Assembly: GCA_017993775.1 (NCBI GenBank)
Contig: JAGOMA010000035.1
Location: 1-52,121, forward strand
Direction: 5' to 3'
DNA length: 52,121 bases
From: Chloroflexota bacterium
GTDB taxonomy: Bacteria; Chloroflexota; Anaerolineae; Promineifilales; Promineifilaceae
The first letter of the stretch is position 1; each line of letters starts with the position of its first letter. The translations under genes were made by a program, and so were the position numbers. The notes beneath the pieces are model-generated. The model saw only the letters and a list, made by a program, of their open reading frames with translations. It was not told the DNA's origin and made no database searches. Shown piece after piece: positions 26,383 to 35,500 of the stretch.

Positions 26383-26417
26383 ATGAACATGGATTGTAGA
26401 CGCAATCTTATGTTCAT
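26383..26417. repeat. inverted repeat in the leader of the GH16 gene
   Basis: ATGAACAT (26383-26390) and ATGTTCAT (26410-26417) are inverted copies, with ATTG/CAAT also pairing inside. It sits 18 bp before the GH16 start codon. It could be an operator or a leader hairpin close to the ribosome site. Confidence 0.4.
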
Positions 26418-26435
26418 AACCGAGGGAAGTATAGA

Positions 26436-29400
26436 ATGAAACCGCGAAAAAGCATAACTCTACTCGCCGCAGTGCTGGTGAGTCTCTTGTTCACCTACGC
26501 CTTTGTCACCAATCTGGTGAACGCCAAAACCCTGGGAGAGCCAGAAGCCGAACCGCAAGCCGCCACGGCCGTTTTCCCCGTCATCGCCGATTTTGAAGGC
26601 GGTGTACCCGCCGGTTGGTTCGTCTATGGCGATTGGGGCAACATCACCATCGACACCACCATTCCCACTATCAGCGATACCGACAGCCTGGCCTTACCCG
26701 GACAAGTCGGCCTAAACGACGTCCTCTCCATGACGGTCAGCGTGCCCACCTGGGCCGGTTTTGGCGCTGGTCTTGCTCCGGCGCAGGATTGGAGCAACTA
26801 CGACGCCGTGAGCTTCTGGTTCTACGGCGAGAATTCTGGCACAACGCACGAATTCGAAATCCAAACCGTGCCCGGCGACGACCGCCGCGCTACCTTCATC
26901 GACAGCTTTGTCGGCTGGCGGCAAATTATTCTGCCCTTCAGTACCTTTGGTGCTGGCGGCGCGTACAATGTCACCCAGGTGGACAACTGGGTGTTCGTAC
27001 TCGATGGCACCATCGGTTCCTTCAAAATGGACGACTTGCAGCTTGTCAATTTGCAGCCCTTCGCCGATTTTGAAGGCGGTGTACCGGCTGGTTGGTTTGT
27101 CTACGGTGACTGGGGCAATATCACTATCGACACCACCATCCCTACCATCAGCGATACCGACAGTTTAGCCCTACCCGGACAAGTCGGCTTAAACGATGTC
27201 CTTTCCATGACCACCAGCGTGCCCACCTGGGCCGGTTTTGGCGCAGCCCTCAGCCCGGCCCACGACTGGAGCGACATGCAGGGCGTCAGCTTCTGGTTCT
27301 ACGGCGAGAACTCTGGCACAACCCACGAATTTGAAATCCAAACTGTGATCAACGACGACCGCCGCGCCACGTTTGTAGATAATTTTGTTGGTTGGCGGCA
27401 CATTGTTCTGCCCTTTGCCACCTTCGGGACAACCCCCTATGACGTGTCGCAGGTAGACAACTGGGTTTTTGTCCTCGATGGCACCATCGGGTCCTTCAAA
27501 ATGGATAACGTCGGCGTCTATGGCGACGCGGGCAACATCACTCTGAAGACGCAATTTGCCTCCGGTATCTACAACGTCATTGAAGGCCAGTCGGTCACGC
27601 TGACGGTTTCCCTGAACGTCACCAGCAGCAACACGATCATGGTCGATTATGCCACTGCTGACGGTACGGCCGATAGCAGCCAATATGTTCCTGTCACCGG
27701 CACGGTGACCTTCCCCGCCGGTGAACTGACGCAAACGCTGTCCGTGAGCACCATCGACAACTCGATTCTGGATGGCTCCAGAGCGTTTTCCGTGCAGCTT
27801 TCCAATCCCATCAGCGCCGAATTGGGGGCGTTGACTACGGCCGTTGTCACCATTCTGGATAACGAAACCCCCAATCCCAACCAAACCGTCGTCATCGACG
27901 ACTTTGAAAGCGGCCTGCCCGCCGGGCAGGATGGCAATGGCCTGGACATCGGCTATGTTACCTGGGGTGACACCTGGAACGGTACGACCGTAGCTATCAC
28001 CACCACCAGCACCGGCGCCGCGGGCATCGATCCCGTGCCCAGTACCGCCACCAGCACCGCCGCCGCAGGCATCGATCCCGTGCCCGGTAAAAACCCCGCC
28101 AACCAGGTTCTTGACCTGACGGCCAATGTGGTTGGCTGGGGCGGTTTTACGCACGCGTTTGCCAACACGGCCGTCGACACCTGGGTCAGCATGGACTGGA
28201 GCAGCTTTGTCGGCATCGGTTTCTGGTACTATGGCACGGGCAGCGGCACAGTCGTCTTCGTGGATGTGGCCGAAAACCGCAACCCCGGTTCCACCACCGA
28301 CGACGCCGAGCGTTGGAGCTATGAATGGACCGATACGACGCCCGGTTGGCAGTTCGTTCAGGTCTTGTTCACCGATCTTAACCGCAAAGACATCGGCAAC
28401 GGCGCGCCCAACGATGGTTGGAGCGGTGCAGAAGTTTACGGTTGGTCTTTGGGCACAACTGGCACCGGCGGCAGCCCGGAAACCCGTTACGTTGACGACT
28501 TTGGCTTGTTAGAGCGCGTCACTATCATCGACGATTTTGAGAGCGGCTTACCCTCCGGCGTCGACGCCAACGCGCTGCCGGTTGGTTTTGCCACCTGGGG
28601 CGACACCTGGAACGGCACGACGGTAGCCATTACCACCACCAGCACCAGCGCGGCGGCCATCGACCCGGTTCCGGGGATGGATGGAACCAATCAGGTACTC
28701 AATCTGACCTCGAAGGTCATTGGCTGGGGTGGTTTTACCCACGCCTTTGAAAATGGCGCTCTGGACACCTGGGTTAGCCAGGATTGGAGCAGCTACAACG
28801 GCGTTTCCTTCTGGTATTACGGCACGGGCAGCGGCACGATCGTCTTCCTGGACATCGTGGAAAACCGCAACCCCGGCTCCACCACCGATGACGGTGAACG
28901 CTGGAGCGCCGAATGGGCCGACACCACCCCAGGTTGGCAGTTCAAGCAAATTCCGTTCAGCGATTTGAATCGTAAAGACATCGGTAACGGCGCGCCCAAC
29001 GATGGTTGGACGGGCGCGGAAGTGTACGGCTGGGCGCTGGGAACGACGGGAACCGGCGGCAATTTCGAGACCCGCTATGTCGACGAAATGAGCATTTACG
29101 GCAACAATGGCAACATACGGCCGTTAGAACTCGCGTTTGCCGCCCAGCAATTTGAGACGTTGGAAGGACAAACGGCCGTACTCACCGTCAGCCTCACCAC
29201 CAGCACCACCGAACCGGTCAGCATCAACTACCGCACCGCCGAAGGCTACGCCATCCCCGACCGCGACTACACACCGGTCAGTGGCACACTCACCATTCCC
29301 GCCGGCAGCACCAACGGTCAGATCAGCGTACCCACGCTGCCCAACAGCAAATTCACCGGCGACAAAACCCTGATGGTTTTGCTGTCTGACCCGGTGAATG

Positions 29401-30794
29401 TGACGCTGGGCTTCAACCGCCGCGCGGTCCTCACCATCATCGACGACGAAATGGCCGACCCGGCCCTTGTCCACGACTTTGAAGGGTTCCACTCCTTCCT
29501 GGATGCCGTTGGCGACCTCACCATGTCCATCACCGAACTGGCGGCTGCCGACAGCAACGCCCGACCCGGCCAGGACGCTTTCGAAAAGGTCCTGACCGTG
29601 GATTACGATACCACCGTTGGCCCGGCGCAACTCACGCAAACCTTTGTGCAGGGGCAAGATTGGAGCGCCCACGACGGCCTTAGCTTGTGGTACTACGGCA
29701 GCAACAGCGGCGAAGCCATCACCGTCAACTTGCTGGACAACCAGATTACCACCACGGCCGATGTCGCTCCAGGTGACTGGACGATGGTCTGGAACGACGA
29801 GTTCAACGGCACGGCCGGAACCCTGCCCAACCCCAACAACTGGCGCCATGAGCTTGGCGACGGCACCTTGAATGGTATCTCCGGCTGGGGCAACAGCGAA
29901 TTCGAGTTTTACACCAACAGCCCCGACAACGCCTCGCTGGACGGCAATGGCAACCTGGCCATCACCATGCAGAAGGTGAACACGGCCACCACCGACCTGG
30001 TTTGCTGGTATGGCCCGTGCGAATACACATCCGCCCGGTTGATTTCGGCAAATCGGATGGAGTATGAATACGGCCGTATGGAAGCCCGCATTCAAGTGCC
30101 CACCGGCGGCAGCGGTCTCTGGCCTGCTTTCTGGATGCTCGGCACAAACATCGGCGATGTGGGCTGGCCGCAAAGCGGCGAAATCGACATCATGGAATAC
30201 GTCAGCCGCATCCCCAACGAAGTCTTTGGCACCATTCATGGCCCCGGCTACTCCGGCGGCGCTTCCTTTGGCAGCACCTTCGACTTTGGCGTGCCGGTCT
30301 CGCTGACGGCCCACACCTTCTCGGTGGAATGGGGTCCGGACGAAATACATTGGTACGTGGATGGCATCAACTTCCACAACGCCACCCCGGCGGACGTAGC
30401 CCCCAACGAATGGGTTTACAATCATCCCTTCTACATGATTTTAAATCTGGCGATTGGCGGCAACTTCGGCGGCGGTATCGACCCCAACATCGTCTTCCCG
30501 CAAGAAATGCTGGTTGATTATGTGCGTGTCTATCAGGCGGAAAACACCTCAGAACGCTTCGAAGCCTCGTTTGTAGACAATTTCACCGGCTGGCAAAAAG
30601 TTTTGCTGCCCTTCGATCAATTCACTCGCAGCGCAAACCAACCGCTGGGCGCGCCCAACGATGGGCTAACGCTGACGCAAGTCTGGGGATATGGGTTGCA
30701 GCTTCCGGCCAACACCACCGGCTCATTCCACATGGATTGGGTCTATCTGGATACGCTGTATACCTACTTCTACCCGATCATGTTTAAGAATTAG
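26436..30794 (+). CDS. secreted multidomain GH16 endo-beta-glucanase (laminarinase-like)
   Basis: The product is 1452 residues. Signal peptide about 1-30. Two near-identical carbohydrate-binding-like repeats follow (A1 about 50-205, A2 about 209-363), then Calx-beta domain 1 (about 367-478). Two more related repeats (B1 487-693, B2 697-890) precede Calx-beta 2 (about 895-1004). The last binding-like domain starts at about 1010 and is interrupted by the GH16 catalytic domain (about 1113-1367), resuming at AENTSERFEASF (1368). Catalytic motif is E1249-I-D1251-I-M-E1254, the laminarinase-type ExDxxE, with E1249 the nucleophile. The protein ends YTYFYPIMFKN. It should cut beta-1,3 or mixed-linkage glucan outside the cell. 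A Shine-Dalgarno (GAGGGA) is weak. Confidence 0.88.
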   Translation: MKPRKSITLLAAVLVSLLFTYAFVTNLVNAKTLGEPEAEPQAATAVFPVIADFEGGVPAGWFVYGDWGNITIDTTIPTISDTDSLALPGQVGLNDVLSMTVSVPTWAGFGAGLAPAQDWSNYDAVSFWFYGENSGTTHEFEIQTVPGDDRRATFIDSFVGWRQIILPFSTFGAGGAYNVTQVDNWVFVLDGTIGSFKMDDLQLVNLQPFADFEGGVPAGWFVYGDWGNITIDTTIPTISDTDSLALPGQVGLNDVLSMTTSVPTWAGFGAALSPAHDWSDMQGVSFWFYGENSGTTHEFEIQTVINDDRRATFVDNFVGWRHIVLPFATFGTTPYDVSQVDNWVFVLDGTIGSFKMDNVGVYGDAGNITLKTQFASGIYNVIEGQSVTLTVSLNVTSSNTIMVDYATADGTADSSQYVPVTGTVTFPAGELTQTLSVSTIDNSILDGSRAFSVQLSNPISAELGALTTAVVTILDNETPNPNQTVVIDDFESGLPAGQDGNGLDIGYVTWGDTWNGTTVAITTTSTGAAGIDPVPSTATSTAAAGIDPVPGKNPANQVLDLTANVVGWGGFTHAFANTAVDTWVSMDWSSFVGIGFWYYGTGSGTVVFVDVAENRNPGSTTDDAERWSYEWTDTTPGWQFVQVLFTDLNRKDIGNGAPNDGWSGAEVYGWSLGTTGTGGSPETRYVDDFGLLERVTIIDDFESGLPSGVDANALPVGFATWGDTWNGTTVAITTTSTSAAAIDPVPGMDGTNQVLNLTSKVIGWGGFTHAFENGALDTWVSQDWSSYNGVSFWYYGTGSGTIVFLDIVENRNPGSTTDDGERWSAEWADTTPGWQFKQIPFSDLNRKDIGNGAPNDGWTGAEVYGWALGTTGTGGNFETRYVDEMSIYGNNGNIRPLELAFAAQQFETLEGQTAVLTVSLTTSTTEPVSINYRTAEGYAIPDRDYTPVSGTLTIPAGSTNGQISVPTLPNSKFTGDKTLMVLLSDPVNVTLGFNRRAVLTIIDDEMADPALVHDFEGFHSFLDAVGDLTMSITELAAADSNARPGQDAFEKVLTVDYDTTVGPAQLTQTFVQGQDWSAHDGLSLWYYGSNSGEAITVNLLDNQITTTADVAPGDWTMVWNDEFNGTAGTLPNPNNWRHELGDGTLNGISGWGNSEFEFYTNSPDNASLDGNGNLAITMQKVNTATTDLVCWYGPCEYTSARLISANRMEYEYGRMEARIQVPTGGSGLWPAFWMLGTNIGDVGWPQSGEIDIMEYVSRIPNEVFGTIHGPGYSGGASFGSTFDFGVPVSLTAHTFSVEWGPDEIHWYVDGINFHNATPADVAPNEWVYNHPFYMILNLAIGGNFGGGIDPNIVFPQEMLVDYVRVYQAENTSERFEASFVDNFTGWQKVLLPFDQFTRSANQPLGAPNDGLTLTQVWGYGLQLPANTTGSFHMDWVYLDTLYTYFYPIMFKN
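26586..27520 (+). repeat. tandem coding duplication, period 477 bp
   Basis: Two in-frame units (from 26586 and from 27063) are almost identical in protein and close in DNA, notably from 'GATTTTGAAGGCGGTGTACC' through the 'GGACAAGTCGG' segment. The period is 159 codons. The high DNA similarity points to a recent duplication or gene conversion. Confidence 0.75.
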
Positions 30795-30806
30795 ATAAAC
30801 TGATTT

Positions 30807-30840
30807 AGACCCTAAGGGTTTCTAAAAACCCTTAGGGTCT
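30807..30840. terminator. AGACCCTAAGGGTTT-family hairpin
   Basis: AGACCCTAAGGGTTT (30807-30821) and AAACCCTTAGGGTCT (30826-30840) form a perfect 15-bp stem with a CTAA loop. CCTTTTAC follows. It separates the large GH16 gene from the DUF1269-like gene. Confidence 0.65.
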
Positions 30841-30859
30841 CCTTTTACAGGAGGCACAA

Positions 30860-31360
30860 ATGGAAACCGGAATCGTGGCAGTTATCTTTCCTACTATGGA
30901 AGGAGCTGAATCGTTGCTCAAAACCCTGAGCGGACTGGCAAAAGACAACCGTGTCGAAATAGATGACGCCGTTATTGTCGTAAAAGACCCCGACGGTAAG
31001 CTGAAAGTAAAAGAAACAGCCGATCTTACCACCGGCAAGGGCGTGGCCAAAGGTGGAACGCTCGGGTTTGTTGTTGGGCTGCTGCTGGGTGGTCCGATTG
31101 GCGGCGCGTTGTTAGGCGCGGCCGCCGGCGCACTCTTAGCCCGGAAGATAGACCTGGGCATTCCCAAAGATAAAATCGAAATGGTAACGGCCGACATGAC
31201 GGCCGGAAGCTCGGTCTTGTTTGCCCAGGGCCGCTCTAACCAGGAAGGCATTTTCCGTTCCGCGCTGGCTCAATCTGGCGGTAAGCTGTATGACCTGCAA
31301 ATGACCGAACAGGCGGTAATTGAAGTGCAAAACCTGTCTGCGACGCGCGACTACAACTAA
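30860..31360 (+). CDS. DUF1269-like membrane-associated protein
   Basis: The product is 166 residues. An N-terminal alpha/beta region (METGIVAVIFPTMEGAESLLKTL) is followed by a Gly-rich hydrophobic hairpin (about 68-95: GFVVGLLLGGPIGGALLGAAAGALLA) and a soluble C-terminal part. This is the layout of DUF1269 proteins, whose role is unknown. A good AGGAGG ribosome site lies before ATG 30860. It sits within the glucan locus but between two hairpin elements, so it may be an independent unit. Confidence 0.7.
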   Translation: METGIVAVIFPTMEGAESLLKTLSGLAKDNRVEIDDAVIVVKDPDGKLKVKETADLTTGKGVAKGGTLGFVVGLLLGGPIGGALLGAAAGALLARKIDLGIPKDKIEMVTADMTAGSSVLFAQGRSNQEGIFRSALAQSGGKLYDLQMTEQAVIEVQNLSATRDYN

Positions 31361-31412
31361 GCGCAGATCCAAAAACAGATACATGGATTGACGCTCTGAT
31401 TTTCCGTACTCA

Positions 31413-31486
31413 TTAACCGCGGAGAAGCGGGGCGCGCAGAGAATTCCAGTGGAAAACTCGGCGTGCCCTGTGTTCTCCGCGATTAA
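31413..31486. repeat. imperfect palindromic element (TTAACCGCGGAGAA family)
   Basis: TTAACCGCGGAGAA (31413-31426) pairs with TTCTCCGCGATTAA (31473-31486) with one mismatch. Inner GGGCGCGC and GCGTGCCC also pair with one wobble. This resembles a widespread 'CCGCGGAGAnGCGGAGA' type of intergenic palindrome. It lies in the 235-bp gap before the GH16 lipoprotein, in which no gene is seen. Confidence 0.55.
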
Positions 31487-31595
31487 ATCCAGGCGGACCT
31501 GGTGGTTACGATGTAGCGAAAAAATCGGCTCAATCCAATATCGACCACATCATTCTGATTATCTGTAAAGACCGGGAATAGGGAGACACGTTCAG

Positions 31596-32465
31596 ATGGT
31601 TGCTGCTACTCGTCGATTTATTGGTTTGATTGTGTTGCTTTTGGGGCTGTTGAGCATGGCAGCTTGCAGCGCCCTGGTTGTGCCAACCCCCACGGCCGTT
31701 CCACCCACGCCATCCCCCATCCCTTCCCCAACACCCATCGGCTACCGTGAAGGATGGATTCTCACCTGGCAAGATGAATTCGCTGGCCCGGAAATCGACG
31801 CTGCCAACTGGACCCACGAAATTGGCGGCAACGGCTGGGGCAACGCCGAAGACCAGTTTTACACCGCCGAGCCGGAAAACTCGTTCATCGAGAACGGGAA
31901 TCTGGTTATCCAGGCTCTGGAGCAGCGCAAACAAGGCAAACCCTATACCTCGGCGCGGCTGATTACGAAAGACAAGTTTAGCCAGACATACGGCCGTTTC
32001 GAGGCCCGCCTGCAAATCCCCAAAGGCCAGGGCATCTGGCCAGCCTTCTGGATGTTGGGCGAAGACATCAGCACGGCCGGTTGGCCGGAATCCGGCGAAA
32101 TCGACATCATGGAAAACATTGGCAAAGAGCCAACAATGATCCACGGCACCGTGCATGGCCCTGGCTACTCCGGCGCCAGAGGCGTTGGCGCAAGCTACAG
32201 TTTGCCCGACGGCCGTCCCTTCGCCGACGATTTCCACGTGTTTGCCATCGAATGGGAGCCGGAAGAGATTCGCTGGTACGTGGACGATGTGCTCTTCAAC
32301 ACCGTCACGCCCAGCGACGTGGCTGGCGACTGGGTCTATGACCATCCCTTTTTCATCTTACTCAACCTGGCTGTAGGCGGCCAATGGCCGGGTTATCCCG
32401 ACGCTACCACGCAATTCCCACAACGCCTGACCGTAGATTATGTGCGGGTGTACGAACGGCCGTAA
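31596..32465 (+). CDS. GH16 endo-beta-1,3-glucanase lipoprotein
   Basis: The product is 289 residues. Lipoprotein signal with Cys24 (SMAAC), a short Thr/Pro linker (28-48), then one GH16 domain (about 52-288). The catalytic motif is E168-I-D170-I-M-E173. Typical laminarinase stretches surround it: WQDEFAGPEID, YTSARLITKDKF, GRFEARLQIPKGQGIWPAFWML, HGTVHGPGYSG, WYVDD, and a C-terminal DYVRVYERP strand. It would be tethered to the cell surface, trimming polymer near the importer. It is close in sequence to the GH16 domain of the 1452-residue enzyme, so they are probably paralogues. Confidence 0.92.
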   Translation: MVAATRRFIGLIVLLLGLLSMAACSALVVPTPTAVPPTPSPIPSPTPIGYREGWILTWQDEFAGPEIDAANWTHEIGGNGWGNAEDQFYTAEPENSFIENGNLVIQALEQRKQGKPYTSARLITKDKFSQTYGRFEARLQIPKGQGIWPAFWMLGEDISTAGWPESGEIDIMENIGKEPTMIHGTVHGPGYSGARGVGASYSLPDGRPFADDFHVFAIEWEPEEIRWYVDDVLFNTVTPSDVAGDWVYDHPFFILLNLAVGGQWPGYPDATTQFPQRLTVDYVRVYERP

Positions 32466-32516
32466 CTTCCCCACCGCATCCTCCCGATACCCCACTTTAC
32501 TTTGGAGACTTTTAGC

Positions 32517-35500
32517 ATGATTCACCGCCACCACGACATCAACCTAGGCCAAACCCCCATTTGGGTTAACGATTCCCACCCCTCGGGCGAATTTGTCCAG
32601 CTCATGGACGAAACCTACTACCGCATTCGCCACTATGACCAGATGTCGCCCTTCTTCATGAGCCTGGTCAGCAGCGCCGACCACTGGCTGTTCATCGCCA
32701 GCACCGGCGGCCTGACCGCCGGACGAACCAACTCCGATTCCGCCCTGTTCCCTTACGAAACCGACGACAAAATCACGGCCAACAGCGACTATACCGGCAG
32801 CAAAACCATCATCCTGGCAACACGAAACGGGCAAACCAATCTCTGGGAACCATTTTCCAAGCGCTATGCCGGCGTATACCGCTGCGAGCGCAGCCTATAC
32901 AAAAATGCCTTTGGCAACAAGCTGATTTTTGAAGAAATCAACCACGATTTACAGTTAACCTTGCGTACCGCCTGGCGCACGGGCGATCGCTTCGGCTTTG
33001 TGCGCAGCAGTTGGCTGCGCAATGATGGCGCGGCCTGCCAGATTTCGCTGCTCGATGGCGTGCAAAATGTGCTGCCTTACGGCGTCACCACGGCTATGCA
33101 AACAACCCTCAGCAACCTGCTCCACGCTTACAAACGCAGCGAGCTGGACCCTGAAACCGGGTTAGGCATTTTTGCCCTCAGCGCCACCCTTTCCGACCGC
33201 GCTGAACCGAGCGAATCGCTGAAGGCCACGGCCGTCTGGCAGACAGGGCTACAAAGCAGCTGTTATCTACTCTCGTCCGATCAGGTGGATGGGTTCCGGC
33301 ACGGCCTGCCCCTGACGCCGGAATACGACGTGCGCGGCAAGGCCGGAGCATACCTGGTCCAGGCCGATTTTAGCCTGACACCCGGCCAGACCCGGCCCTG
33401 GCACATTGTGGCCGATGTTAACCAGGACAGCGCTGCCGTGAACCGACTCATCGAGTTACTGGGCCAGGAAACGGCCGTCATCATGTGCCAGCTACAAGAC
33501 GACATCGACCAGGGCACAACCGAATTGGTCAACTACGTCGCCGCCGCCGACGGCCTGCAAACATCCGCCGACCCGGCCATCACCACCCACCATTTCGCCA
33601 ATGTCCTCTTCAATATCATGCGCGGCGGCGTCCCCGCCAACGGCTGCGTTGTCGAACGCGCCGACCTGCTAGACTTTGTGAGCGTGCGCAATCGCGCAGT
33701 TGCGACCACTTTTGCCGACTGGTTTGCCACGTTGCCGGCACACATGGCCATCCATGAATTAACAGCCAGGGCGGCCGCTGTCGGCTCGCCCGACCTCATC
33801 CGTTTATGTTATGAATACCTGCCCCTCACCTTCAGTCGGCGGCACGGCGATCCCAGCCGGCCCTGGAATCGGTTTTCCATCAATCTAAAACAACCCGATG
33901 GCTCGCCGCGTCTGGATTACCAGGGCAACTGGCGCGACATTTTCCAGAATTGGGAGCCGCTCGCCCTGGCGTTCCCCGACACAATCGAAGGGATGATCGT
34001 TAAATTTCTTAATGCTACCACCGCCGACGGGTACAACCCGTACCGCATCACCCGCGATGGCATTGAGTGGGAAGTCCCAGAACCCGATAATCCCTGGTCC
34101 AACATCGGTTACTGGAGCGATCACCAGATTATTTATCTGCAAAAGCTGCTGGAAATTGCCGAAGAGGTTCAGCCTGGCGCATTGGCGCGGCTGGAGCAGC
34201 GCCCCACGTTCACTTATGCCAGCGTGCCTTACCGGCTGCGCCCGTATCGGGAAATGTTGGCCGATTGGTCCAACACCATTGAGTTTGATTGGGCCAGTGA
34301 AGAGGAAATAGAAACGGCCGTTGCCCAACTAGGCACAGACGGCCGTTTGCTGCGCCAGCCAACCGGCGACATTATTCATGTCAGCATGGCCGAAAAGCTG
34401 CTTGTTTTGCTGCTGGCCAAGCTCACCAACCTGGTCCCCGACGGCGGCATCTGGATGAACACCCAGCGCCCGGAATGGAACGACGCCAACAATGCCCTCG
34501 TGGGCAAAGGGCTGTCTGTGGTGACGGCTGCGTATCTGCGCCGCTTCATTGCCTTCTGGCAGGCGCAGTTGGCCAGCGGTGAGATGAGCGAGTTTGTGGT
34601 GAATACGGCCGTTGCCGGCCTGTTCACGGCCGTGCAAACCATATTCACCACCTACCAGGCTACTCTGGCGACTGGTTTCGACGCTCGCTCGCGCCGCGCC
34701 ATCATGGACGCGCTGGGCGAAGCAGCCACGGCTTATCGCGCCGCCATCTACCAGGATGGACTGCCCGCTGCCCAGACCCGATTAAGCCGTGAAACGATGG
34801 CCGATTTTCTGGCCCTGGCCCAGGCGTATGTCGAGGAAACTTTGCATGCCAACCGCCGCCCGGATGGCCTGTACCACGCCTACAACATTTTGCGCTTAGA
34901 CGATGGCGACACGGCCGTCGATCACCTCTATACTATGCTTGAAGGCCAGGTTGCCATTCTGTCGTCTGGCTTGCTATCCTCCGACGAGGCGCTGACCCTG
35001 CTGCGCAGCCTGCGCCACAGCGAGTTGTATCGCGCTGACCAACACACCTACATCCTTTACCCCAATCGCACCCTGCCCGGCTTCTGCCAGAAAAACAATG
35101 TGCGACCCGCACAGGTGGCTAAATCGCCGCTGGTAGCAGCGCTGGCTGCGGCCGGCGACGGCCGTTTGCTCATCCGTGACGATGCGGGCGTCTACCACTT
35201 CAACGGCGCGTTCCGCAACGCCGCCGACGCAGCGCAGGTGTTAGATGCTCTGGCGCAGGAACCGGCTTATGCCGCACTGGTTCAGAGCGACCGCGCCTTC
35301 GTCCTGGATTTATTTGAAGAGACGTTCGATCACCGCGCTTTTACCGGCCGTTCCGGCACGTTCTTTGCCTTTGAAGGTTTGGGCAGCATTTATTGGCACA
35401 TGGTGGCCAAACTGCTCCTGGCGGTGCAAGAATGTTATCTGAAGGCGACCGCAGACGGGAAGGACACGGCCGTTATCCACTCTCTCGCCGCTGCCTACTA

